Source of the DNA: Thermoleophilaceae bacterium
GTDB lineage: Bacteria; Actinomycetota; Thermoleophilia; Solirubrobacterales; Thermoleophilaceae
Assembly (NCBI GenBank): GCA_040901445.1
Contig: JBBDYQ010000025.1
Coordinates: 187,925 to 251,924, forward strand
DNA: 64,000 bases
Reading direction: 5' to 3'
Shown here one piece after another: positions 56,016 to 63,668 of the stretch. The position numbers and the translations under genes are program-made. The notes under the pieces are model-generated. The model saw only the letters and a program-made list of their open reading frames with translations, made no database searches and was not told the origin of the DNA. Each line of letters begins with the position of its first letter. Positions within the stretch are counted from its first letter, which is position 1.

Positions 56016-56846
56016 GTGCTCGCGCGCGCGAAACTCCCTCTCGCCCTCGCTGCCGGCTGTGCCGGGGCGTTCCTCGGACTGCTCGCGCTCGCCTACTTCG
56101 CGGGCTTTGCGGCCTGGTCGGACGGTGCTGCGCTGCAGGGGTTCCTGGGCCTTCAGCGGCCCCTGACCGTTCCCGTGTTCGACCGCCTCGTCCATCTCGC
56201 CGACCCGCTGCCCTACGCGCTCTTCGGCCTCGGGCTGGTGGCCGCCGCCCTCGCTCAGGGCCGGCCCCGTCACGCTGCCGCGGCCGTCCTGCTGGTCGGC
56301 GGGTCGGCCGTGTCGAGCCAGGTGCTCAAGCCCCTGCTCGCCACGGAGCGAACCTTCCACTTCGCCGACGTCCAGGCGGCGGCCTACCCGAGCGGCCACG
56401 CCACCGCCGCCATGGCGCTGGCGCTCGCCGCGGTGCTCGTGGCGCCGCCCGCGTGGCGGCGGCTCACGGCGGTCGCCGGTGGCGCGCTCGCGCTGGCCAT
56501 CTCGTTCTCGATCCTCGCGCTGGGCTGGCACTTCCCCAGCGACGTGGTCGGCGGCTACCTGGTGGCCACGACCTGGTGTCTCCTCGCCGTGGCCGCGCTG
56601 CGCGCCGCCGGTGCGCGCTGGGCCGACCACAGCGGCCGCGACGCGGCCCGGCACGCGCTCAACCCGCGCAGGGCGCGGGCGCTCGCCGGGTCGGTGGGCA
56701 TCGCGGCCGCCGTGGTGCTCGGGGCGCTTGCGCCGCACGCCGCGAGCTACGCGCAGCGGCACACGGCCTTCGCCGCCGTCGCGGCGGCCATCACGCTGGC
56801 CGCCGCGATGCTGCTCGCGACGGTCACCGCAGCGACGCGGCGCTAG
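56016..56846 (+). CDS. PAP2-family membrane phosphatase
   Basis: 276 residues, GTG start. Six or more membrane helices. The PAP2 active site reads KPLLATER (motif 1), YPSGHATA (motif 2, catalytic His) and SILALGWHFPSDVVGG (motif 3, nucleophile His). It dephosphorylates phosphatidate, undecaprenyl pyrophosphate or a similar lipid phosphate on the outer membrane face. Extra C-terminal helices (RALAGSVGIAAAVVLGAL..) beyond the core. It lies just outside the integrative element. Confidence 0.88.
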   Translation: MLARAKLPLALAAGCAGAFLGLLALAYFAGFAAWSDGAALQGFLGLQRPLTVPVFDRLVHLADPLPYALFGLGLVAAALAQGRPRHAAAAVLLVGGSAVSSQVLKPLLATERTFHFADVQAAAYPSGHATAAMALALAAVLVAPPAWRRLTAVAGGALALAISFSILALGWHFPSDVVGGYLVATTWCLLAVAALRAAGARWADHSGRDAARHALNPRRARALAGSVGIAAAVVLGALAPHAASYAQRHTAFAAVAAAITLAAAMLLATVTAATRR

Positions 56847-56907
56847 CTGGCGGGCGGCGCGATGCCCCACCCGGTAGACGCCGGGACACTCCCGCAGCAG
56901 CGCCGCT

Positions 56908-57024
56908 GGGTCGCTTTGCCCCGACATGTTCTGGGTAAAGCGACCCAGCGCCCGGACTCAGCCCGTTCGACGAGCCACGCGATGGCCCAGCCGGCCACGC
57001 CTTCGCAACGTCCCTGGGCACGTC
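56908..57024. repeat. Dispersed hairpin element, copy B
   Basis: GGGTCGCTTT (56908-56917) / AAAGCGACCC (56937-56946) with the same 19-nt loop as copy A at 31865 (one T-to-G difference), then, after 61 bp instead of 13, the same ACGTCCCTGGGCACGTC word (57008-57024). So copy B carries about 48 bp more between its two parts. It lies between the PAP2 gene and the first cobalamin riboswitch. Confidence 0.75.
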
Positions 57025-57096
57025 AGCCAGCCCCGGGCCCACCTCCCTCGCGGCGAGCGCGCAGCCCGTCCACCCGATAGGGTCCCAGCCCGAAGG

Positions 57097-57262
57097 GCCG
57101 GTGGCGAGGGAAGTCCGGTGTGAATCCGGCGCGGTCCCGCCACTGTTACCGGCTAGGCCCCGCCGCACGATGCCACTGGAGAGCGCCGCTCTCCGGGAAG
57201 GCGCGGCAGAGGGCGAATCCGGGAGCCAGGAGACCTGCCTCCGGCCCACAAGCCACGTATCC
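57097..57262 (+). ncRNA. Cobalamin riboswitch 1
   Basis: Contains GGTGGCGAGGGAA, the GTGTGAATCCGG segment, GGTCCCGCCACTGTTACC and the B12 box GCCAGGAGACCTGCC (57225-57239). The region 57099-57279, including the ribosome site GGAAGGGGAGG, is identical to 58265-58445. It should switch off the downstream gene when adenosyl- or methylcobalamin is plentiful. Candidate -10 CGATAG at 57075-57080. Confidence 0.93.
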
Positions 57263-57281
57263 CTCGCGGAAGGGGAGGCAC

Positions 57282-58232
57282 ATGCTCACCAGGAAGACCC
57301 TCGCCGCCGGCTGCGCCGCGGCGTGCTCGCTCGCTGTCGCCGGACCGGCGGTCGCCAACCATCTCGATCCCGTCGCGTCGCTGCGCGTGGAGGGGGTGAA
57401 TCAGGTGCTGGCCCCTGGCTCGAGCTACGTGGCCGGGCCCGAACGGATAGTCACCGACGAGGACTGCGGCGGCAGCGGCCGCACGGTCTCCCTGCGCGAG
57501 CCCACCGCGCTGGGGCTGCTCGAGCAGGGCACCGACACCAACCGCCGGCTGCGCCCGCTCGGGGTGAGCGACGAGTTCGACTTCGGCCTGCTGGTGTGCC
57601 GTATCGCCGACCTCACGGGAAGCGACACGGGCTTCTGGCTCTACAAGGTCGACCACTCCTCGCCCGAGGTGGGCGCCGACCAGCGCGAGATCGAGGACGG
57701 CGACGAGGTCCTGTGGTACTTCTCGGACACGGCGCGCGGCGTGAACACCGGTGACGAGCTGGTGATCGAGGCGCCGGCGCGCGCCGAGCCCGACGAGCCG
57801 TTCGAGGTGCGCGTTCTCGCCTACGACGCGGCCGGCAATCGCACCGCGGCGGCGGGCGCACAGGTGCACGGGCGTACCGTCGTGACCACCGGGGCGGACG
57901 GCCGCGCCACGATCGAGCCGGAGCAGCGCGGCCGGAGGCGGCTGCGCGCGGTGCGCGGCGGCGACATCCCGTCCACCCCCGTGGTCGTGTGCGTCGGGAG
58001 CGAGGGCGGCTGCGCCGCGAAGACCACGCACCGGATCGTGGGCACCAACGGTGACGACGTCTTCCGCGGCACGAGCGAAGCCGACCGGATCCTCGCGCGC
58101 GGGGGTGACGACCGCATCGACGTGCGCGGCGGCGGCCGCGACATCGTGGACTGCGGCAGCGGCGACGACGTGGTGCACGCCGACCGCGACGACCGCGTCG
58201 GCCGCTCCTGCGAGCGCGTGCGCCGGCGCTGA
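57282..58232 (+). CDS. Secreted transcobalamin-C-domain-like protein A with RTX-like repeats
   Basis: 316 residues from ATG 57282, just after the riboswitch's ribosome site. Signal peptide (KTLAAGCAAACSLAVAGPAVA). A first domain (SLRVEGVNQVLAPG... TVSLREPTALGLLEQG) leads into GFWLYKVDHSSPEVGADQREIEDGDEVLWYFSDT, the layout of DUF4430/transcobalamin-like C-terminal domains (GFWxYxVNxxxxxxGAxxxxLxxGDxVxW). An Ig-like domain follows, with VCVGSEGGC, then short calcium-type repeats (GTNGDDVFRGTS, GGDDRIDVRG, GSGDDVVHAD). Likely a B12- or corrinoid-binding surface protein. Corrinoid binding is inferred from the fold and the riboswitch. Confidence 0.78.
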   Translation: MLTRKTLAAGCAAACSLAVAGPAVANHLDPVASLRVEGVNQVLAPGSSYVAGPERIVTDEDCGGSGRTVSLREPTALGLLEQGTDTNRRLRPLGVSDEFDFGLLVCRIADLTGSDTGFWLYKVDHSSPEVGADQREIEDGDEVLWYFSDTARGVNTGDELVIEAPARAEPDEPFEVRVLAYDAAGNRTAAAGAQVHGRTVVTTGADGRATIEPEQRGRRRLRAVRGGDIPSTPVVVCVGSEGGCAAKTTHRIVGTNGDDVFRGTSEADRILARGGDDRIDVRGGGRDIVDCGSGDDVVHADRDDRVGRSCERVRRR

Positions 58233-58262
58233 CCGGCGGGTGTATGCTGGCCACCGTCAAGG

Positions 58263-58428
58263 GTCGGTGGCGAGGGAAGTCCGGTGTGAATCCGGCGCGG
58301 TCCCGCCACTGTTACCGGCTAGGCCCCGCCGCACGATGCCACTGGAGAGCGCCGCTCTCCGGGAAGGCGCGGCAGAGGGCGAATCCGGGAGCCAGGAGAC
58401 CTGCCTCCGGCCCACAAGCCACGTATCC
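58263..58428 (+). ncRNA. Cobalamin riboswitch 2 (identical duplicate)
   Basis: Same 181 bases as copy 1 (58265-58445), B12 box at 58391-58405. It follows the protein A stop by about 30 bp and has its own -10-like TATGCT (58243-58248). It controls protein B and all genes downstream that overlap it. Confidence 0.93.
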
Positions 58429-58450
58429 CTCGCGGAAGGGGAGGCTCCCA

Positions 58451-59569
58451 ATGATCGGACGAACTCTGGCCCTCGCCGGGCTCGTCGGCGTCGTCGCGTG
58501 TGCGACCGCCGCCGCGGCCCCGGTGACTGTGGACCTTCGCGTCGAAGGCGCGACTCAAACGCTGTATGAAGGACCCGTCGTCACGGACGGCCACCAGATC
58601 GACAAGGGGGACGGACCGCACCCGTGCGACGGCACCAACGGGGACGCCAACGCCACGCCAGGCCCCACGATGACGTCCGCGCTCGACGACTCGGAGCTCG
58701 ACTGGGCCGGAACGTGGTTCTCCGACTTCGACGACTTCGGGATCGACAGGATCGGCCCGGATGCCTCGGACGCGAGCCGCTTCTGGGGCTACGCGCTGAA
58801 CTACGCGCCGGTGAACGTCGGGGGCTGCCAGCAGCAGGTGGCCGGCGGCGACCAGGTCCTGTTCGGCTACGACTTCTTCTCCAAAACGCACCTGCTGAAG
58901 CTCAACGGCCCGGCGCGGGCGGCAACCGGCGAGTCGTTCAGCGTGGCCGTCGCGGACGGCGACGGCGGTGAGGCGATCGTGGGAGCGTCCGTAGGCGGTG
59001 CGACAACCGGTGCCGCGGGCACGGCCGCCGTCTCCATCAACACCCCCGGCGTGCACAGGCTGAAGGCCGAGCGTGCGGACTCGCTGCGCTCCAACGCGCT
59101 CGACGTCTGCGTCTACTCGCCCGGCAGCGGCGGCTGCGGCACCGTGCCGGCGCCCGGGACGCAGACGGCGCCGGACGCGCCGCAGCTGCCGCAGGCCCCG
59201 GGCTCCACGCCCGACACCACCGCCCCGCGTGCCTTCATCACCGGGCTGCGCGGCCGCCGCACCTACCGGCGCGCGCCGCGACTGCTGCGCGGCCGGATCG
59301 CAGAGGATCGCGGCATCCACCAGGTCTATCTCCGGCTGCGCATGATCGACCGCAACGGCTGCCGCTGGCTGTCGGGCCGCCGGGAGGTGTTCACCCGCCC
59401 GCGCACCTGCACGCGGGCGCGCTACATCCGGCTCGGCGACGCGGCCGACTGGTCCTACCTGCTGCCGTTCTCGCTGCCGCGCGGGGCGCGCTACATCTTC
59501 GACGTGAAGGTGCTCGACCGCGCCCTCAACCGGGACGTGGAGCAGGTGCGCTTCCGGGTCGCCAGATGA
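58451..59569 (+). CDS. Secreted transcobalamin-C-domain-like protein B
   Basis: 372 residues from ATG 58451. Signal peptide (LALAGLVGVVACATAAAA). VDLRVEGATQTLYEGPVVTDGHQI matches the start of protein A. RFWGYALNYAPVNVGGCQQQVAGGDQVLFGYDFF is the DUF4430-type core; an Ig-like domain ending LDVCVYSPGSGGCG mirrors protein A's VCVGSEGGC. A proline linker and a C-terminal Ig/FN3-like domain (PRAFITGLRGRRTYRRAPRLLRGRI...) follow. The stop overlaps the next ATG by 4 nt. Confidence 0.75.
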   Translation: MIGRTLALAGLVGVVACATAAAAPVTVDLRVEGATQTLYEGPVVTDGHQIDKGDGPHPCDGTNGDANATPGPTMTSALDDSELDWAGTWFSDFDDFGIDRIGPDASDASRFWGYALNYAPVNVGGCQQQVAGGDQVLFGYDFFSKTHLLKLNGPARAATGESFSVAVADGDGGEAIVGASVGGATTGAAGTAAVSINTPGVHRLKAERADSLRSNALDVCVYSPGSGGCGTVPAPGTQTAPDAPQLPQAPGSTPDTTAPRAFITGLRGRRTYRRAPRLLRGRIAEDRGIHQVYLRLRMIDRNGCRWLSGRREVFTRPRTCTRARYIRLGDAADWSYLLPFSLPRGARYIFDVKVLDRALNRDVEQVRFRVAR

Positions 59570-60273
59570 GGCTCGCCGCGCCCGTCGCCGTCGCGCTCGT
59601 CCTGCTCGCCGCCGCGCCCGCCGAGGCGCGGCGGGCGCCGGTGGTCAAGCAGCTCGTGGTCACGGCGTCGGGCCGCGCGTACGCGGACACCGTGCGCGCG
59701 AGCTCAACGACCGTGCGCGTGGGCCGGCGCCGCTGCCGCGTGTCCCAGTCCACTCCGCTCGCAGCGCTCGTCCGCTCGGACGTGCCGCGCCTGTCGCTGC
59801 GCGACTTCGGGCGCTGCTCGCGGCGGGCGCGCGACGCCGCCGGGCTGTACGTGCGGGCCATCGGCCGCGACCGCGAGCGCGGCCGCGAGGGCTGGGTCTA
59901 CAAGGTGGGCAACCGCCAGGGCAGCGCCGGTGCCGCGGACCCGAGTGGCCCGTTCGGCCGCGGGCGGTTGCGGGGGCGCCCGCGGATCCTCTGGTTCTAC
60001 TGCGCCCTTGACGAGGAGGGCAGCTGCCAGCGGACGCTGGCGCTCCGGGCCCGTCCCGAGCCGGGAGGCGTGGCGGTGCGGGTGCTCGCCTACGACGACC
60101 GCGGGCGGAGCGTGCCCGCGGCGGGAGCAACCGTGCGCGCGGGTGCGACGTCGGCCGTTGCGGACGCCGGCGGCCTTGCGCGCCTGGAGCTGCCCGCGGG
60201 CCGGCACCGGCTGCGCGCCGAGCAGGAGGGCCGCATCCGCTCGTTCGACGAGGTGGTGAGAGTGGCGCGGTGA
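59566..60273 (+). CDS. Secreted transcobalamin-C-domain-like protein C
   Basis: 235 residues with a signal peptide (APVAVALVLLAAAPAEA). TTVRVGRRRCRVSQSTPLAALVRS starts the domain and EGWVYKVGNRQGSAGAADPSG...RILWFYCALDEEGSC holds the DUF4430-like core with a Cys pair. The Ig-like end (VRVLAYDDRGRSVPAAGATVRAG) matches A and B. ATGA and GTGA overlaps with neighbours show one operon. Basic overall. Confidence 0.7.
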   Translation: MRLAAPVAVALVLLAAAPAEARRAPVVKQLVVTASGRAYADTVRASSTTVRVGRRRCRVSQSTPLAALVRSDVPRLSLRDFGRCSRRARDAAGLYVRAIGRDRERGREGWVYKVGNRQGSAGAADPSGPFGRGRLRGRPRILWFYCALDEEGSCQRTLALRARPEPGGVAVRVLAYDDRGRSVPAAGATVRAGATSAVADAGGLARLELPAGRHRLRAEQEGRIRSFDEVVRVAR

Positions 60274-61211
60274 CATCCTGGCCGGCCACGGTCTGCGCCG
60301 TTCTCGCCATCGCGGCGGGGACGGCGGGCTGCGGCCTCGGGGCGGGCGACGAGCAGGGCGGCGACGGCGCCACGCTGCGGGTCACGCGCGACTTCGGCCA
60401 CGAGCTGCTCGAAAGCGCGGAGGTGGACGCGCTGCGCGAGAGCGACACGGTGATGCGCCTCCTGCGCGCGCAGGCCGGCGACGTCGAGACCGCGTACGGC
60501 GGGCGCTTCGTGAGCTCGATCGGCGGCCTCGCGATGGAGGGCGGCGGCGAGCCGCGCGACTGGTTCTACTGGGTGAACGGGGTCGAGGCGAGCATCGGCG
60601 CCGGCGAGTACGAGCTCTCGCCCGGTGACGTCGTGCAGTGGGACCACCGCCGCTGGGCTGCCGCCATGCGCGTGCCGGCCATCGTCGGCGCCTATCCCGA
60701 GCCGCTGCTGCACGGGCTGGAGGGCAAGCGACTGCCGGTGCGGGTGGAGTGCGCGGACCCGCGGGGGCGGGCATGCGCCACGGCCAAGGAGCGGCTCGGC
60801 GAGGCCGGCGTGACGGCCACCGGGTCGGCTCTGGGCTCGCCGGCGAGCGGTGAGGTCATCCGCGTGGTGGTGGCCCCCTGGCAGCGCGCCCGCGAGCTGG
60901 CCTCGATCCAGGCCATCGAGGAGGGGCCGGCGGAGAGCGGCGTGTTCGCCCGCTTCGAGGACCGGGGCCGCGAGCTCCTCCTGCTCGGCGCCGACGGCGA
61001 GCCGGTGCGTCCGGCGCCGGCCGGCAGCGGGCTGGTGGCCGCGATCTCGTTTGCCGAGGCCAAGTCGGTCTGGGTGGTGACCGGGGTGGACGAGGCCGGC
61101 GTGCTCGCCGCGTCCGCGGCCCTGGACGAGGAGGTGCTGCGCGACGCCTTCGCGGTGGCGGTGCTGCCCGCGGGCGCGCAGAAGCTGCCGCTGGTGGAGG
61201 GCGGGGGATGA
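60270..61211 (+). CDS. DUF4430-type lipoprotein D
   Basis: 313 residues, GTG start overlapping the previous stop by 4 nt. Lipoprotein signal ending TAGC (Cys21). LRVTRDFGHELLES.. SDTVMRLLRAQAGDVETAYGGRFVSSIGGLAM..DWFYWVNGVEASIGAGEYELSPGDVVQWDHR is a complete, canonical DUF4430 (transcobalamin C-terminal-like) domain, the best of the four. The second half (AMRVPAIVGAYPEPLLHGL...) is a beta-alpha domain of unknown kind. It would sit on the outer membrane leaflet beside the ECF transporter encoded next and hand ligand to it. Confidence 0.82.
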   Translation: MTSWPATVCAVLAIAAGTAGCGLGAGDEQGGDGATLRVTRDFGHELLESAEVDALRESDTVMRLLRAQAGDVETAYGGRFVSSIGGLAMEGGGEPRDWFYWVNGVEASIGAGEYELSPGDVVQWDHRRWAAAMRVPAIVGAYPEPLLHGLEGKRLPVRVECADPRGRACATAKERLGEAGVTATGSALGSPASGEVIRVVVAPWQRARELASIQAIEEGPAESGVFARFEDRGRELLLLGADGEPVRPAPAGSGLVAAISFAEAKSVWVVTGVDEAGVLAASAALDEEVLRDAFAVAVLPAGAQKLPLVEGGG

Positions 61212-62098
61212 GGGCCGGGATCGTCCCCGTCTACCGGCGCCGTCCGAGCGCGCTGCACGCTGCGCGGGCGGGCGCGTCACTGGCGTTCTGCGGCGCCCTG
61301 TCGCTCGTGGTCGTGCTGTTCGAGCATCCGCTCGTCCTGGCCGCCGCGCTCGCGGCCGCCTGGGCGGCGGGCACGCTCGCGGGCGTGGCGTCCGAGTTGC
61401 GCCGCTCGCTGCGGCTGGCGCTGCCGTTCGCCCTGCTGATCATGCTGATCAACCCGATCGTGTCCCAGCAGGGCGACACGCTGCTGGTGCGCGGCTGGGA
61501 GGTGCTCGGCCAGCGCTGGGACGTGACGCTGGAGGCGCTCGCCTACGGCGGCGTGGCCGCGCTGCGGCTCGTGGCGCTGCTCGTGGTCTTCGGCCTGCTC
61601 ACCGCGTGCGTGGACCCGGACGATCTGCTGCGGCTGTTCCGGCGCGTTTCGTACCGATCCGCGCTCACCGCGGCTCTCACCACCCGGCTCGCTCCGGTGC
61701 TCGCACGCGACGCGCTGCGGATGGGCGACGCCGCACGCTGCCGAGCCGTCCCCGCCGGGCGGGGCGCCGTGGCGCGCGCCGCCCTGGCAAACGCGCTCGA
61801 CCGCGCTGTGGACGTGGCGGCCGCGCTCGAGGTCCGTGGCTACGCCGGGGCCCGTCGTCCCGCGCGCACGCGCGCGCCGTGGTCGCGCCACGATCTTCGC
61901 GTCGGCGTGGCGGCGCTGGCCATCGCGGCCGGCGCCGTGGCCGCGAAGGCCGGCGGCGTGTTCGCCTTCGAGGCATACCCGCTGCTGTCGGCTCCGGTGG
62001 GCCCGGCCGAGGCGGCGCTCGCGCTGGTGCTGCCGCTCGTCGCGGCGGTTCCGCTGCTGGGCGCGGCGGCGCGGCTGGGAGTGGCGGCCCGTGCTTGA
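61208..62098 (+). CDS. ecfT: ECF transporter transmembrane subunit EcfT
   Basis: 296 residues. Five or six membrane helices; NPIVSQQGDTLLV and the ARG-type coupling helices (..AALEVRGYAGARR, TTRLAPVLARDALRMGDAAR) are family marks of EcfT/CbiQ. The Ala-Arg-Gly-like motifs contact the ATPases. ATG overlaps the lipoprotein stop by 4 nt. Couples ATP hydrolysis to toppling of the S component; membrane. Confidence 0.9.
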   Translation: MRAGIVPVYRRRPSALHAARAGASLAFCGALSLVVVLFEHPLVLAAALAAAWAAGTLAGVASELRRSLRLALPFALLIMLINPIVSQQGDTLLVRGWEVLGQRWDVTLEALAYGGVAALRLVALLVVFGLLTACVDPDDLLRLFRRVSYRSALTAALTTRLAPVLARDALRMGDAARCRAVPAGRGAVARAALANALDRAVDVAAALEVRGYAGARRPARTRAPWSRHDLRVGVAALAIAAGAVAAKAGGVFAFEAYPLLSAPVGPAEAALALVLPLVAAVPLLGAAARLGVAARA

Positions 62099-63668
62099 GG
62101 CCGAGCGCTTCTCCTACCGCTACCCGGACGCGGGCCGGCCGGCGCTGCGGGAGCTGTCGCTGGCGCTGGAGCCGGGCTCGTTCGTGGTGCTCGCGGGCGA
62201 GTCGGGCTGCGGCAAGTCCACCCTGCTGCGCGCCGCCTGCGGGCTGGTGCCGCACTTCCACGGCGGGGAGGCGTCCGGTGAGCTGCGCGTGGCCGGGATG
62301 AGCGTGCGCGAGCACGGGCCGAGCGAGCTGGCGGCGGTGTCCGGGACGCTGTTCCAGGACCCCGAGGCGCAGGTGGTGATGGGCGGGGTGCGGGCGGAGA
62401 TCGCGTTGCCGCTCGAGCACCGCGGCGAGCCGGCCGGCGCCGTGGCGCGGGGCGTGGAGGAGGCCGCGCTGGCACTCGGCGTGGGGCACCTGCTCGAGCG
62501 CCGGACTGACACGCTCTCGGGCGGCGAGCTGCAGCGCGTGGCCCTGGCCGCGGCGCTGGCGCCCCGGCCGCGGTTGCTCCTGCTGGACGAACCCTCGTCG
62601 CAGCTCGATCCCGTGGCGGGCGACGAGCTCGTCGGGCTGCTGCGGCGCCTGAACGAGGAGTGGGGGACCACCGTGCTGATCGCCGAGCAGCGGGTGGAGC
62701 GCTGCCTGCCGGCGGCCGATCGCGTCCTGGCGCTCGCGGACGGCCGCCTCGTGTGCGACGCGGCCCCGGATGACTTCCTGGCCTGGGCCGCCGACGCCGC
62801 GCCCGCCCTCGCCACGCCCGCCGCGCGGCTGTTCTCGCTCGCCGGCCTGCGGCCGCTGCCGCGGTCGGTGAAGGAGGCGCGCGCGCGGCTGGCGGGTGCG
62901 GGGACGGCGCCGGCGCCGGGGCCCGCGTCCGCGTCCGCACTGGCCACGCGCCCGCGCCGCCGCGCTCCGGCGGCACTGGAGCTGCGCGGCGTCTGGCACG
63001 AGATCGAGGACGGGCCCGCCGTGCTGCGCGGGGTGGACCTGCGCCTGGAGGCGGGCGAGCTCGCCGTGCTCATGGGCCGCAACGGGGCCGGGAAGAGCAC
63101 CCTGCTGTGCCACGCGCGCGGCCTGCTCGAGCCCACGCGCGGCACGGTGGAGCGGGCGGGCGACGTCGCCCTGGCGCTCCAGAACCCCAACGACTACCTC
63201 GTGCACGAGCACGCCGCCGACGAGGCGGGACCCGCCGGCCTGGCGCGCGCCGGCCTCGCCGGTCGCGGCGCGGAGAACCCGCGCGACCTCTCGGGCGGCG
63301 AGCGCCAGCGGCTGGCCCTGGAGATCACACTAGGCGAGCGGGCCTGGACGGTCGTGTGCCTCGACGAGCCCACCCGCGGCATGGACCGCCCGCACAAGCA
63401 CGCGCTCACGGCCCGGCTGCGCGAGCTGGCCGCAGCGGGTGCCGCCGTGCTCGTGGCCACCCACGACACGGAGTTCGCCGCGGGCCTGGCCGACCGCATC
63501 GTGCTGATGGGGGAGGGGGTCGTGATCGCCGACGGCCCGACGGCCGAGGTGCTGTGCGGCGGCTGGCATTTTGCGACGGAGACGGCGCGCATCCTCGACG
63601 GGGCAGGCGGGGCGCTGTTGCCGGAAGAGGGAGCTCGACTGCTACGAAGGGAGCTGGTGGACGCGTGA
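62091..63668 (+). CDS. ecfA: ECF transporter ATPase, EcfA-EcfA' fusion
   Basis: 525 residues carrying two ABC ATPase domains in one chain. Walker A motifs GESGCGKST (36-44) and GRNGAGKST (from 329); signatures DTLSGGELQRVALA and RDLSGGERQRLALE; Walker B LLLLDEPSSQLDP and VVCLDEPTRGMD. The two halves are joined by a Pro/Ala linker. GTG 62091 overlaps the EcfT stop by 8 nt. The fusion replaces the separate EcfA1/EcfA2 pair. Confidence 0.93.
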   Translation: MLEAERFSYRYPDAGRPALRELSLALEPGSFVVLAGESGCGKSTLLRAACGLVPHFHGGEASGELRVAGMSVREHGPSELAAVSGTLFQDPEAQVVMGGVRAEIALPLEHRGEPAGAVARGVEEAALALGVGHLLERRTDTLSGGELQRVALAAALAPRPRLLLLDEPSSQLDPVAGDELVGLLRRLNEEWGTTVLIAEQRVERCLPAADRVLALADGRLVCDAAPDDFLAWAADAAPALATPAARLFSLAGLRPLPRSVKEARARLAGAGTAPAPGPASASALATRPRRRAPAALELRGVWHEIEDGPAVLRGVDLRLEAGELAVLMGRNGAGKSTLLCHARGLLEPTRGTVERAGDVALALQNPNDYLVHEHAADEAGPAGLARAGLAGRGAENPRDLSGGERQRLALEITLGERAWTVVCLDEPTRGMDRPHKHALTARLRELAAAGAAVLVATHDTEFAAGLADRIVLMGEGVVIADGPTAEVLCGGWHFATETARILDGAGGALLPEEGARLLRRELVDA

